Notes: generated from the sequence alone by a model not told the origin. A stretch of 64,000 nt of DNA from an uncultured Akkermansia sp. (GCA_947626545.1 CANQSS010000004.1:1-64000), one strand, 5' to 3'; positions 49,233-60,001 are shown, numbered from the stretch's first letter. Numbers and translations: made by a program.

Positions 49233-49297
49233 TAGGGGCAATGCAATCCTGCTTGCAAACAAGCGAGAGGAATGATAAAATGCAAGCACACAAAGCC

Positions 49298-50203
49298 ATG
49301 AAACCAACACTTCTTGTACTCGCAGCAGGAATGGGCAGCCGCTACGGCGGACTCAAGCAACTCGATCCCATGGGACCCAATGGGGAGGTAATACTGGACT
49401 ACTCCGTGTATGATGCCATACGCGCCGGTTTCGGTAAAGTGGTATTCGTGATACGTCGGGACTTCGAGGAAGCGTTCAAGAGCCAGGTAGGAGCGCGATT
49501 TGAGGGCAAAATCGAGGTGGACTATGCGTTTCAGAGTTTGGATGATTTGCCGGGAGGCTTCAGCGTACCGGAAGGAAGAGTGAAGCCATGGGGTACGGCG
49601 CATGCCCTGCGCGCCGCACGGCATGTAATACACGAACCCTTCGGTGTGGTAAATGCGGATGACTTCTATGGGGCAGATGCTTTCCACAAGGCAGCGGAAT
49701 TTTTAACCAATCCGAAAGTGGAGGATGGCAAGACCCACTACGGCATGATCGGCTACCCGCTCAAAAACACCTTGAGTGACCACGGCGATGTGAACCGCGG
49801 CATCTGCGGCATCAAAGACGGTTATCTGGACAGCGTAGAGGAGTACACCAAAATCATGCGCGAGCATGACGGCGTGTGCCGCGGTGACAACCTGCACGGG
49901 GAACGTAAAAAGGTGGATCCTGAAGAGTTGGTATCCATGAACTTCTGGGTGTTTCCCGCCAGCTTTATCGGCCAGATTGAGGAACATTTCACACGTTTCA
50001 TGAATGAGCGCGGCACCGAACTGAAGAGTGAGTGCTACATCCCCACCGTCGTGGATGAGCTCATCCACAACGGCGTAGCAGATTGTCGTGTCATCCGAAC
50101 AACCGCCAGCTGGCTTGGCGTGACCTACCCCAGCGACAAGCCTGCTGTCGTCGAAAGCATTGCAAAGCTTGTGCAAGAAGGAGTTTACCCGGAAAAGCTT
50201 TAA
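49298..50203 (+). CDS. NTP transferase (sugar-1-phosphate nucleotidyltransferase-like)
   Basis: LLVLAAGMGSRYGGLKQLDPMGP, WGTAHALRAAR, NADDFYG. Confidence 0.85.
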   Translation: MKPTLLVLAAGMGSRYGGLKQLDPMGPNGEVILDYSVYDAIRAGFGKVVFVIRRDFEEAFKSQVGARFEGKIEVDYAFQSLDDLPGGFSVPEGRVKPWGTAHALRAARHVIHEPFGVVNADDFYGADAFHKAAEFLTNPKVEDGKTHYGMIGYPLKNTLSDHGDVNRGICGIKDGYLDSVEEYTKIMREHDGVCRGDNLHGERKKVDPEELVSMNFWVFPASFIGQIEEHFTRFMNERGTELKSECYIPTVVDELIHNGVADCRVIRTTASWLGVTYPSDKPAVVESIAKLVQEGVYPEKL

Positions 50204-50215
50204 CCTCGACAAGTT

Positions 50216-51307
50216 ATGTTCAATCTCAAAGCTATCGCAAATCTCTTTGACCTGCGCGCGGACTACGTGTACGGAGCCCCCTACGGCTCCGGGCACATTA
50301 ATGACACCTACCGTATCGAGGTGGATCAAGCGGGTCTTCGTGTCAGCTACATTTTGCAGCGCGTAAACAGCAATGTCTTCAAACAGCCCATTCCTCTTAT
50401 GGAAAATGTGTTGCGGGTAACCACCGAAGCACTGAGGGTTTTGCAAGCGGAAGGATGTAAGGATGCCTACCGCCGCACGCTCACCTTAGTGCCGGCTAAG
50501 GATGGCAAAGCTTACGCACAGGATGCGGAGGCGAATGTGTGGCGCGTCTATACTTTCATCGACCGGGCTCGTACCTATGACATGATCGAAAACCCGCAGC
50601 AATGTGTGGAAGTGGCGCGAGCCTTTGGCAACTTCCAAAAGCTCGGCGCTAATCTCCCCGGTGCACCACTCTTTGAGACTATCCCGGATTTCCACAACAC
50701 GACCAAGCGCTTCGCTACCTTTAAAAATGCCGTGGCAGAGGATCCGATCGGCCGCGCTAAAACCGTGCAAAAGGAAATCGACTGGTTCCTCGAGCGAGAA
50801 GCAGATTGTCACAAGGTTGTCAACTACCTAGCCAGCGGCGAATTGCCTGTGCGTGTAACCCACAACGACACCAAACTCAATAACGTAATGTTGGATGATG
50901 TGACGGGTGAAGGCATCTGCGTAATCGACTTGGACACAACTATGCCCGGTAGCTCGCTGTACGATTTCGGGGATATGATTCGCACCTCGACTTCCCCGGC
51001 CGCAGAGGATGAGAAAGATACGAGTCTGGTGACCATGCGCATGGAGTATTTCGAAGCATTGGCCAAGGGATATTGCGAGGCCGCGACGTTCCTGACCCCG
51101 CTGGAGAAAGAACTGCTGCCTTTCTCGGGCAAACTGCTTACCATGGAGTGCGGAATGCGTTTCCTGACTGACTACCTGTTGGGTGACACATATTTCAAGA
51201 TCCACCGCCCTGAGCACAATCTGGATCGCACGCGCACGCAAATTGCTCTCGTGGAATCCATCGAAAACCAGATGGAAGCCATGCAAACTGTAGTGGCTCG
51301 TTATTAA
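50216..51307 (+). CDS. Phosphotransferase (APH fold), N-acetylhexosamine 1-kinase-like
   Basis: YGSGHINDTYRIEV, LQRVNSNVFKQPIPLMENVLRVT, VTHNDTKLNNVMLD, VIDLDTTMPGSSLYDFGDMIR. Confidence 0.78.
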   Translation: MFNLKAIANLFDLRADYVYGAPYGSGHINDTYRIEVDQAGLRVSYILQRVNSNVFKQPIPLMENVLRVTTEALRVLQAEGCKDAYRRTLTLVPAKDGKAYAQDAEANVWRVYTFIDRARTYDMIENPQQCVEVARAFGNFQKLGANLPGAPLFETIPDFHNTTKRFATFKNAVAEDPIGRAKTVQKEIDWFLEREADCHKVVNYLASGELPVRVTHNDTKLNNVMLDDVTGEGICVIDLDTTMPGSSLYDFGDMIRTSTSPAAEDEKDTSLVTMRMEYFEALAKGYCEAATFLTPLEKELLPFSGKLLTMECGMRFLTDYLLGDTYFKIHRPEHNLDRTRTQIALVESIENQMEAMQTVVARY

Positions 51308-51395
51308 GTGAAAGAGATGTCTGCTGCGCACGATCTGCGCTGCAGGTATCGTGCGTGTAAATTGCCTCCACCTGCACGAACGGAAATTTTTCTGT

Positions 51396-51424
51396 TCGAC
51401 ATGGGCGGGGGCTTTTACTATAAT
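51396..51424 (+). promoter_or_regulatory. Promoter TCGACA-N17-TATAAT, 8 nt before GTG 51433
   Basis: -35 51396-51401, -10 51419-51424. Confidence 0.7.
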
Positions 51425-51432
51425 GGCGAGAC

Positions 51433-53082
51433 GTGGAGTTGAGGCGACCGCATCAAACTGAGGAAGGTCTTGTCCGTCTGTGGGCAGACAAGGCTTTGGA
51501 GCTCTGTGCGGATATTGACGATGAGGAGGCGCTGGCGGAATATCGCGAGCCGGTGGAGAAGGTGCTTGATGCGCTGAACCATGACCGACGAGTGGTCGTA
51601 TTGGGGGGAAGCGGCAGCGGGAAGTCCACCCTGCTGGCAAATTTGTCCGGCGCTCCTGTAATTGCGCATGCAGTCATGGAGGGACATTATACCTGCTGGC
51701 GCTACATTTGCCGAGATGGCGACGCGAGTCACTCCCGCTTCATCCCCACGTCGACGCTTCGCGGACTGGAGCTGGTGGACACAGCCAGTCTGGAAAACGA
51801 AAATGTGCGACACACCTGCGAGCAGCTCATACAGGGCGCTGATGTCGTACTGGGTGTGCTGGATGCGCGTCGCGTGGAAATCTCGCCTGTGTGGGATATG
51901 CTGGCTGGAGTAGAGCAAGAAAAACGCTCTGCGTGGATGCTGGTCGTGGCCCAGGTAAATCACTTGGATGCTCGCGAAAGTATCGCACTGAAAGAGCATT
52001 TGCGCCAACTGAACCGCGCACACGGTACAGAAGGTGTGAGCATCTTTATCTACTCTGACGTGGATGACGCATCGGCGACAAATGCCATGCGCACATGCGT
52101 ACAGGAGCTTCTGCAGGAAGCGCACGGTCTTTCGGCAAGCTTGCGCGTATTGGCCGAGCGAACCATGGATCTCGTGCAGCGTGCAGACCGCGTGCTCAGC
52201 GCTCGAGAAGGCGTGAGCCGTATGTACAGCGGCTTCATGGCTGGTATTGAACAGGAAATCGACAATTTCATGCACAGTCAGATGATTGGCTTGGCAGAGT
52301 ACACCCGAGGCGCGCAACAAATGCTCATCGGAACGCTAGAGAGTTTGCTTGCCGAAGTGCGCCGTTCGCTCGGGTGGGCACTCTCCCCTGGCGTACTCCT
52401 GCGCTTGGAGCTGATGGGCGGGATGGCAGATAAGGAGCTTTACCGTCTCATGGATACTGCGTTGCAGCACATGCAAGAGGAAGCGGACAAGCAATTCACC
52501 ATACAGTGCGAATCGCATTGGAAACACGTGCGCCCACGCATGAAGAAAGCGCTGGAGTGCGAAATTGGAGATTTCCCGAACGCCGCACTGCAGGCAGAAT
52601 TGCAAACTCTGCGCGAGCGACTCGGCCGCCAAATGTTTGAGCCCCTCGCCTCTACGGGATTGCGCGCGCGCATGTTCAGTATTTTTGTAGATCGTACAGG
52701 ATGGATGCAGGGCTGTGTTATCTGTATTTGTATTTTCCTCATATTGGCGGGTATGCTTGGCTTCTTAGGTCACGATACGCCTGCGGTGACATGCGTACTG
52801 CTCGCTATCGTGACATGGGGCTCCGGTTGCCTGGCTCAGCGCATTGCATCCCGCAATATTTGTGTTTCCATCCAAAATCTGGTGCGAGACATGTGTACCG
52901 CCTGTGAAAAACAATTCCACGCAGCAATGGAAAACCTTATTGTCTCACGCGTTGCGGCCTATCGGCAACTTTACACGGCTCCGCGCCGCAAAGTCGCCCG
53001 TCGAGAAGTAGAACTGCGGCCTCTCCAAGACCGTCAGAAGACCATCTACACCCGTTTGCGCATCTTGCTGCAGCACCTATAA
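51433..53082 (+). CDS. Dynamin-like/P-loop GTPase with two C-terminal TM helices
   Basis: VVLGGSGSGKSTLLANLSG, ELVDTASLEN, long helical region, WMQGCVICICIFLILAGMLGFLG. Confidence 0.75.
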   Translation: MELRRPHQTEEGLVRLWADKALELCADIDDEEALAEYREPVEKVLDALNHDRRVVVLGGSGSGKSTLLANLSGAPVIAHAVMEGHYTCWRYICRDGDASHSRFIPTSTLRGLELVDTASLENENVRHTCEQLIQGADVVLGVLDARRVEISPVWDMLAGVEQEKRSAWMLVVAQVNHLDARESIALKEHLRQLNRAHGTEGVSIFIYSDVDDASATNAMRTCVQELLQEAHGLSASLRVLAERTMDLVQRADRVLSAREGVSRMYSGFMAGIEQEIDNFMHSQMIGLAEYTRGAQQMLIGTLESLLAEVRRSLGWALSPGVLLRLELMGGMADKELYRLMDTALQHMQEEADKQFTIQCESHWKHVRPRMKKALECEIGDFPNAALQAELQTLRERLGRQMFEPLASTGLRARMFSIFVDRTGWMQGCVICICIFLILAGMLGFLGHDTPAVTCVLLAIVTWGSGCLAQRIASRNICVSIQNLVRDMCTACEKQFHAAMENLIVSRVAAYRQLYTAPRRKVARREVELRPLQDRQKTIYTRLRILLQHL

Positions 53083-53111
53083 GTTCACTTCCAAAGAGGT
53101 TCACAAATATT

Positions 53112-54461
53112 ATGGCAGACCTATTTACCCCATTCGGCAAAAATCGACCTGCTCAACCCACAGCGCAGGCTGGCATGCCTCTGGCTGCGCGCATGCGTCC
53201 CGAGACCCTTGGGGAGGTAGCAGGACAACGTCATTTGCTAGATCCTGGCAAATTACTGCGCCGAGCCATAGAGACTGATCGCTTTTCCTCGCTCATTTTC
53301 TATGGACCGCCCGGCGTAGGAAAGACTACCCTCGCCTACGTAATCGCCCGCCATACAAGCGCCTATTTTGTAATGCTCAACGGTGTAGAATCCAATGTGA
53401 GCGAAATACGAGAGAAAATCGCCGAAGCCAGGACACGACTCAGCCTGCACAACCAGCGCACCATCCTCTTTGTAGATGAGCTGCACCGCTTCAACAAGGC
53501 TCAACAGGATGTGCTGCTGCCTCATTTGGAACGTGGCACTGTACGTTTTATCGGCGCCACGACTGAAAATCCCTATTTCGCCATCAATTCTGCCATGCTC
53601 TCGCGTTCGCAGATTTTTCCTCTCGAACCGGTGCCGGAGGAAGATTTGGTGGCACTGATGAAACGTGCGGCCGCTGACAAAGAACGAGGCTTGGGCAAAA
53701 TGCCCTTGCTGGTGAATGAAGACGCCTTTCTACACATGGCTCGCAAAGCGGATGGTGATGCTCGTAAAGCTCTCACGGCTCTAGAGGTGGCTGCGCTTTC
53801 CACCCCACCGGGGGAGGACAGCCATATCAACATCACCTTGGAGGTAGCCGAAGAATCTATCCAGCAAAAAGCTGTACGCTACGACCGCGCCGGGGATGGT
53901 CACTACGACACCATCTCTGCGTTTATCAAATCTATGCGCGGTAGCGATCCGGATGCTGCTCTTTACTGGCTCGCCTTCATGCTTAACGCCGGCGAGGATA
54001 TCCGCTTCATCGCACGACGTCTCGTCATTTGCGCAAGCGAGGATGTGGGACTGGCGGATTCTAATGCCCTGCGTGTAGCGTTGGCTGCGGCTCGTGCCGC
54101 AGAAATGGTCGGCATGCCGGAAGCGCGCATTCCATTGGCGCACGCCACAGTTTACATCGCTACTGCTCCCAAGAGCAATTCTGCTTACATGGCTTTCGAG
54201 GCTGCCATGAAAGACGTCAAGGAGGGCAAAACCTTGGCTGTTCCGGATCATTTGGCGACCCCCACGCGAAAAAAACTGGCACGGCTGCGCGGAGCTACGG
54301 AAGAAGAGACGACCTACAAGTATGCACACGACTTCGGGGAAGATCACTATGTTCCACAGGCATACCTGCCAGAGGGTCGCGTGTATTACCACCCTACGAC
54401 CAATGGTATGGAGTTGCGCATTGGCGAGCGGATGGATATGCTGCGCAAGCGTCAGACATAA
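53112..54461 (+). CDS. rarA: Replication-associated recombination AAA+ ATPase
   Basis: RPETLGEVAGQRHLL, FYGPPGVGKTTLAYVIA, FVDELHRFNKAQQD. Confidence 0.96.
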   Translation: MADLFTPFGKNRPAQPTAQAGMPLAARMRPETLGEVAGQRHLLDPGKLLRRAIETDRFSSLIFYGPPGVGKTTLAYVIARHTSAYFVMLNGVESNVSEIREKIAEARTRLSLHNQRTILFVDELHRFNKAQQDVLLPHLERGTVRFIGATTENPYFAINSAMLSRSQIFPLEPVPEEDLVALMKRAAADKERGLGKMPLLVNEDAFLHMARKADGDARKALTALEVAALSTPPGEDSHINITLEVAEESIQQKAVRYDRAGDGHYDTISAFIKSMRGSDPDAALYWLAFMLNAGEDIRFIARRLVICASEDVGLADSNALRVALAAARAAEMVGMPEARIPLAHATVYIATAPKSNSAYMAFEAAMKDVKEGKTLAVPDHLATPTRKKLARLRGATEEETTYKYAHDFGEDHYVPQAYLPEGRVYYHPTTNGMELRIGERMDMLRKRQT

Positions 54462-54606
54462 AGAATGCCTCGCGTATCTACCATACCGGTTGCCTTTGCG
54501 TCCCTATCCCACCTGCCCCTTTACCTCTCGGGCGAAGTTTTTTTCTCCCATGTGCACTTTTAGAGTGACTTTCGCGAGGGAATCTGGTAGGATGAATGTG
54601 CTTTCG

Positions 54607-57156
54607 ATGGTTAGACAACTATCAGTCAGTTTACTTACAGCCTCTCTGGCTGTAGGTTGGCTTGTGCCCATGCTGCCAGCTCAAGACCGTAGCGCGGAGA
54701 GTACAGCGATTAGCGAAGCGTCTCGCAGACACGTCGCCATCAGCGATGCCCTTCAGCAGGTACAGCGGGCGCGCACTGCATACACGGAAAAACGATACAG
54801 CGATGCCGTAGATTGCTACCGCAACGCCCTTTCCGTATTGCCAATTGCTCCTGCTACAAAGAAGCAGCGCGAGTTCATTCAGCTTAGCTTGGCAGATGCA
54901 TTGATTGCACGCGCCATCGACTACCGCAGCGTAGGCCGCACTGAGGAAGCCATTGCTTTCCTCAAAGAAGCCATGCAGCTGGATCCCGGCAGTAGGCGCG
55001 CAAAGCAGGAACTCATTTATACCGAAGATTCCGTACGAAATAATCCCGCTCTTACCCCAAGGCATGTTGGCAATGTGGAGGAGGTGAGCCGCCTGCTTAC
55101 CCTAGCCTACGGTTACTACGACCTTGGCAAATATGACCAGGCTATTAAGACCTTTCAAAACGTTCTACGCCTTGATGAAACTAACGAGGCGGCGCGCCGC
55201 GGTATGGAGGCTGTGGAAAAACGACGCGCCGCCTATTACCGCACGGCGTATAATGCCAGTCGTGCTGCCAGATTAGCAGAGGTGGACGACATGTGGGATG
55301 ATGCCCATAAGACAGAAATTCAACCTCCTCCACCAGAGGTTGCCCATGCAGAATCCAACACCCGCGAGGATGCGGATATCCGGGATGAAGAGCTTGCGAA
55401 TGCTCGCGCACTCGAACAGATGGTGGTGCCCAGCATTGACGTGGAAAACGCCGACATTATGGAGGTGATAGATATCATACAAGGCCACGTTCGCCGCTTT
55501 CAGAGCGCATCATCGGCCGCTAACAGTCGCCCCATCAACATCGTGCCGAGCTTTGGCTCCCCGGATACCCCTGGTTACAAGGAGCTCATGCAGCGCCGCC
55601 GTTCCTTCCGTCTGAACAATGTTTCCGTGAAGGACTTACTCACAGAAATATCCCGTATCTACGAAGTGGATTTCTACTACATGCCCATTGGCGTGGAAAT
55701 CACGTATTCCGGGCAGGATTATGGTCGTTTGGTGGACCGGATTTTCTATGTGCCTCCCCACTTCTTTGATGGAGAATCGGGTTCTGGAGGAGAAGAGGAC
55801 GAGGAAGAAGACGAAGATTTTGCTTCCGGCGGTGTGTCGGTATCGCGCATTGACCCCGTAGCCGTGCTCAAAAAGATGAGCATCTCTTTTCCCGAGGGCG
55901 CCAGCGCTGTGTACCACGCTGCTTCGCGTCGCCTCACCGTGCGCAACACGCGACGTAATATCGCCCAGCTGGAGGAATTGCTGGCGGACATTACTCCAGT
56001 GGAGGATAGACTTGTGATGCTTACGGTGAAAGTGGTTGAAACGACAGAGGAGGATTTAGAGGATCTGGGATTTGAGTGGTTGCTTGGCGTTGATGCAGGA
56101 TCCAAACTTTTTGCTGGTGGTGGTACCGACAAGGACGTGAGCAACGCCACGGGCATGCCTGCTATTACCCCTCTCTACCATAAAGACGACAGCACCTCCC
56201 CTGCTATCACATCTGGCCAGCGGTCGATCCGCCAGGTGGTTGGCCAACGAAATTTGGAAAATTTGATGAAGCGCGGGCATGTGCGCAACTATCTGGATGA
56301 GGTAGACACAGGATCGCTTTCCCCGACAATATTTGGTCTGCGTGGCGTGTGGTCCACAGTCGATGTGTCCATGGTAATGCGTGGCCTTTCCCAGAAAGGT
56401 GCCGTTGACACTTTAAGCAGCCCCAAGCTTATTTTCAACGCCGGTTCCGAGGAACAAGCCTCCTTCGTGAACGTGCGCGAACTCTTCTATCCCTCAAGCT
56501 ATGAAGAGCCTCGGATTTCTGAATCAATGGTCATGCCCATAGAAGGCAATCCCGGCGACACAACCGATTACAACAATGATGGTGTGGTCGAGCCCGTACC
56601 GGCGCCAGTGTATGTCGGCGCCACTGCCATTGCCGTGGGTGCCAATCCAACTGATTTTGTACGGTACGGTGTGGACGAGGATAATGTGGGCGGCATCGGT
56701 ACCATTGTACAAGTGCACAGTGCTGAGGTTTCCCCGGACGGCAGCAGAGTAAAACTCGCCCTTACCACCATTGTGAACGACTTTGAGGGCTTTGTGGACT
56801 GGGGCTCCCCCATTCATGCCGCCCTGCCGACAGACACTACGGTGGAAGATATCAAACTCACCGATAACCTGATTTACCAGCCGTTGTTCAAACGTATCAT
56901 GACCAACACCGCCATCACTATTCAAGACGGCGCCGTTCTGGTCATGGGCGGTATGAGGGAAGCAAAAATTGTGCATTATGAGGACAAAGTGCCTATTTTG
57001 GGAGATTTACCATTGGTGGGACGGTTGTTCCGCTCAAGCGGGTCTGACAAAAAGAACCGCGCTCTGCTGATTTTTGCGAAGGTCAACATCGTGGATCCCA
57101 CGGGCAACCATATTCACCAGGCTTCAGACGAAGCAACCGCGCAAAACCCCATGTGA
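54607..57156 (+). CDS. TPR + secretin (PilQ/GspD-type) outer-membrane protein, Amuc_1098-like
   Basis: Signal peptide MVRQLSVSLLTASLAVGWLVPMLPA, TPRs, DVSMVMRGLSQKGAVDTLSSPKL, VPILGDLPLVGRLFRS. Confidence 0.87.
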   Translation: MVRQLSVSLLTASLAVGWLVPMLPAQDRSAESTAISEASRRHVAISDALQQVQRARTAYTEKRYSDAVDCYRNALSVLPIAPATKKQREFIQLSLADALIARAIDYRSVGRTEEAIAFLKEAMQLDPGSRRAKQELIYTEDSVRNNPALTPRHVGNVEEVSRLLTLAYGYYDLGKYDQAIKTFQNVLRLDETNEAARRGMEAVEKRRAAYYRTAYNASRAARLAEVDDMWDDAHKTEIQPPPPEVAHAESNTREDADIRDEELANARALEQMVVPSIDVENADIMEVIDIIQGHVRRFQSASSAANSRPINIVPSFGSPDTPGYKELMQRRRSFRLNNVSVKDLLTEISRIYEVDFYYMPIGVEITYSGQDYGRLVDRIFYVPPHFFDGESGSGGEEDEEEDEDFASGGVSVSRIDPVAVLKKMSISFPEGASAVYHAASRRLTVRNTRRNIAQLEELLADITPVEDRLVMLTVKVVETTEEDLEDLGFEWLLGVDAGSKLFAGGGTDKDVSNATGMPAITPLYHKDDSTSPAITSGQRSIRQVVGQRNLENLMKRGHVRNYLDEVDTGSLSPTIFGLRGVWSTVDVSMVMRGLSQKGAVDTLSSPKLIFNAGSEEQASFVNVRELFYPSSYEEPRISESMVMPIEGNPGDTTDYNNDGVVEPVPAPVYVGATAIAVGANPTDFVRYGVDEDNVGGIGTIVQVHSAEVSPDGSRVKLALTTIVNDFEGFVDWGSPIHAALPTDTTVEDIKLTDNLIYQPLFKRIMTNTAITIQDGAVLVMGGMREAKIVHYEDKVPILGDLPLVGRLFRSSGSDKKNRALLIFAKVNIVDPTGNHIHQASDEATAQNPM

Positions 57157-57178
57157 ATGCCATGTACGCGCTTGCCTC

Positions 57179-57841
57179 ATGACAGGTCAATCTGAGATCC
57201 GACAAGAATGGTGGTCCAGGCCGCTGGGTCACTTGGTCTGGTTTCTCATTACGCTGGTGTGTATGACTCTGCGTAAGCGTGTGCTCGGCGACCCCCAAGT
57301 GCTGCGGGAAAAGCAAACCATCGTGGCTATTTGGCATAACCGTATTTTTACCCCATGCTATTTCTACCGCTATATCATCCGAGGCCAAATAGAAATGAGC
57401 ATGCTTACCAGCGCCAGTAAGGATGGTGCCATGCTTGCCGCAGTGGCGGAGGATTATGGCATGAGCACTGTGCGAGGTTCCAGTGCCAGGCGGGGAGCAG
57501 AGGGCTTTATGGATATGGTGCGCGAGCTACAGTCTGGCAGGAGCATGTGCATCACACCGGATGGTCCGAAGGGGCCCGTCTATGCCTGCCGTCCGGGGAT
57601 TATTAAGCTTGCTTCACTGAGCGGTATGCCCGTCGTGCCGATTCGTATTCATTACTCCTGCTGCTATCGCGTGCACTCGTGGGATCGTTTCTTCGTACCG
57701 CTCCCTTTTTCGAAGGTGACCTTAGAGCTGGGAAATCCACTTGCAATACCAGAAAAACTTGATGCGGATGAATTGAGCGCCCAGTGTCGCCGCTTAGAAA
57801 AGGCACTGCGCGATGAGGATTACTCTTCTTTCTACAAATGA
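57179..57841 (+). CDS. Lysophospholipid acyltransferase family (DUF374)
   Basis: [49 protein letters not shown]. Confidence 0.9.
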   Translation: MTGQSEIRQEWWSRPLGHLVWFLITLVCMTLRKRVLGDPQVLREKQTIVAIWHNRIFTPCYFYRYIIRGQIEMSMLTSASKDGAMLAAVAEDYGMSTVRGSSARRGAEGFMDMVRELQSGRSMCITPDGPKGPVYACRPGIIKLASLSGMPVVPIRIHYSCCYRVHSWDRFFVPLPFSKVTLELGNPLAIPEKLDADELSAQCRRLEKALRDEDYSSFYK

Positions 57842-57854
57842 GAATGCAAATACT

Positions 57855-58733
57855 ATGACAACGATTATTGATGGCAAAGAAACCTCCCGCCAGGTGCTGC
57901 AAAATCTGCACGTGGAGATTGAACAACTCAAGCAAGCCGGCCACACTCCTGGACTAGCTGTGGTGCTGGTGGGTGAAGATCCGGCATCACGCGTGTATGT
58001 GAACTCCAAAGTTAGGGCGTGTGAGGAGTTGGGAATTTACTCCCAAAAATGGACACTTCCTACTGAGACTACCCAGGACGAATTGGTGCAGCTTATCCAC
58101 CAACTCAACGCTGATACGCGTATCCACGGTATCCTCGTACAGAGTCCCCCGCCTGAGCATATTGATGAACAGGCGGTGATTCTCAATATTGACCCGCGCA
58201 AGGATGTGGATGGGTTCCACCCCATCAACGTTGCCAAACTTGTGCTGGAGGATCCTTCCGGTTTTGTTCCGTGCACGCCGCTGGGTTGTATGGAGCTGCT
58301 GCGGGTTTACGGCATCCCCACTCAAGGTAAGCACGCCGTTGTCATCGGGAGAAGCATGATTGTGGGAAAGCCCATGGCAAACTTGCTGGTAGCTAAGAAT
58401 GCCAATGCCACGGTTACCATTGCCCACTCACGCACAGCCGACCTCCCGGGACTCTGCCGAACGGCAGATATCCTTGTGGCAGCAGTGGGGCGCCCAGGCT
58501 TGGTGACAGCCGACTTCATCAAGCCCGGTGCAGTGGTGCTGGATGTAGGCATCAACCGTGTGGAGGATGCTACTCGCCCGCGCGGCTACCGAATTGTCGG
58601 TGACGTGGACTTTGCCTCCGTTCAGCCGGTCTGCTCGGCCATCACTCCCGTCCCCGGTGGCGTAGGTCCCATGACAATTGCCATGCTCATGAGCAACACG
58701 GTGAAAGCCTGCAAGCTTGCCTGCGGGGTATAA
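57855..58733 (+). CDS. folD: Methylenetetrahydrofolate dehydrogenase/cyclohydrolase
   Basis: [58 protein letters not shown]. Confidence 0.97.
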   Translation: MTTIIDGKETSRQVLQNLHVEIEQLKQAGHTPGLAVVLVGEDPASRVYVNSKVRACEELGIYSQKWTLPTETTQDELVQLIHQLNADTRIHGILVQSPPPEHIDEQAVILNIDPRKDVDGFHPINVAKLVLEDPSGFVPCTPLGCMELLRVYGIPTQGKHAVVIGRSMIVGKPMANLLVAKNANATVTIAHSRTADLPGLCRTADILVAAVGRPGLVTADFIKPGAVVLDVGINRVEDATRPRGYRIVGDVDFASVQPVCSAITPVPGGVGPMTIAMLMSNTVKACKLACGV

Positions 58734-58765
58734 CGATTTCTCTCTACTAAATGCGGAAACACGGC

Positions 58766-59992
58766 TTACTTGGAGGGGAAGCAGTGATCCTCCCCGTAGC
58801 CAAAGTGTTCGGCCACATAGTCCACATCCTTGTCACCCCTGCCTGAGCAATTCACGAGGATGGCACCGGGGCCGAGTTCGCGGGCACGGCGCAAAGCGTA
58901 CGCAATGGCGTGTGAACTTTCCAGCGCCGGAATGATACCCTCGTAACGAGAGAGCTTAAAGAAAGCATCTATGGCCTCCTCATCCGTTGCACTCACGTAC
59001 TGCACACGGCCCAAATCGCGCAGATATGCGTGCTCCGGCCCCACGGAGGGATAATCCAGTCCGGAAGCGATGGAATAAACCGGCGCGGGATTTCCCTCCT
59101 CATCTTTGAGCATGATGCTATTGAAACCGTGCATCACTCCCTCGGTGCCGAAGGACATGGAAGCAGCGTGCTCACCTAATTTTTCGCCACGACCAAGGGG
59201 CTCCACACCGACAATATCCACCGGATCGTCCAAGAATGCAGGAAACATGCCCATTGCATTCGAGCCACCGCCCACGCATGCGCAAACGATATCCGGCAAT
59301 ATCCCCGTCATCTCCATAAATTGCTCACGCGCCTCGTGTCCAACCACCATCTGAAAGTCGCGCACCATCATCGGGAACGGATGCGGTCCCACTACCGAGC
59401 CAATGCAGTAGATAGCCGTCTTGTAGTCGCGCAAGTAGGCCTCAAACGCGCTATCCACCGCTTCTTTGAGCGTGCGCAGGCCGTGCTTCACACACACCAC
59501 ATTCGCACCAAGCATCTTCATGCGCGTCACGTTCGGCGCTTGCTTAGCGATATCCACCTCACCCATGTGCACCTCACACTCCAGTCCAAAGTACGCCGCC
59601 GCCGTTGCGAGAGCCACACCATGCTGCCCTGCACCGGTCTCCGCAATGATCTTCGTCTTACCCATAAATTTGGCCAGCAGGCCTTCACCCATGCAGTGGT
59701 TGAGTTTGTGGGCGCCGGTATGATTCAAATCCTCACGTTTCAAGTATATTTGTGCACCGCCGTTGAGGCGCGAGAGACGCTCACAATGGTACACCGGGGT
59801 GGGACGCCCTTGGAACTGTTTGCGGATGCGTCTCAGCTCGTTGATAAATTGAGCCGAGTGACAAATGCTCTTGTAAGCCTCGGTGATTTCCTTGAAAGCA
59901 GGCTCCAATTCCGGCGGCAAATAGGCCCCGCCGTATTTCCCATAATAGCCCTGCGCATCAGGGTTGCGGCGTAAATAGGTGCGATAATCCAT
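58766..59992 (-). CDS. trpB: Tryptophan synthase beta subunit
   Basis: [39 protein letters not shown]. Confidence 0.97.
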   Translation of the reverse strand: MDYRTYLRRNPDAQGYYGKYGGAYLPPELEPAFKEITEAYKSICHSAQFINELRRIRKQFQGRPTPVYHCERLSRLNGGAQIYLKREDLNHTGAHKLNHCMGEGLLAKFMGKTKIIAETGAGQHGVALATAAAYFGLECEVHMGEVDIAKQAPNVTRMKMLGANVVCVKHGLRTLKEAVDSAFEAYLRDYKTAIYCIGSVVGPHPFPMMVRDFQMVVGHEAREQFMEMTGILPDIVCACVGGGSNAMGMFPAFLDDPVDIVGVEPLGRGEKLGEHAASMSFGTEGVMHGFNSIMLKDEEGNPAPVYSIASGLDYPSVGPEHAYLRDLGRVQYVSATDEEAIDAFFKLSRYEGIIPALESSHAIAYALRRARELGPGAILVNCSGRGDKDVDYVAEHFGYGEDHCFPSK

Positions 59993-60001
59993 ACGATTCG
60001 T

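Noticed and set aside
49241-50446. Antisense ORFs such as 49232-49687(-) and 49703-50446(-)
   Set aside because: They overlap the well-supported nucleotidyltransferase and kinase on the + strand and lack family motifs.
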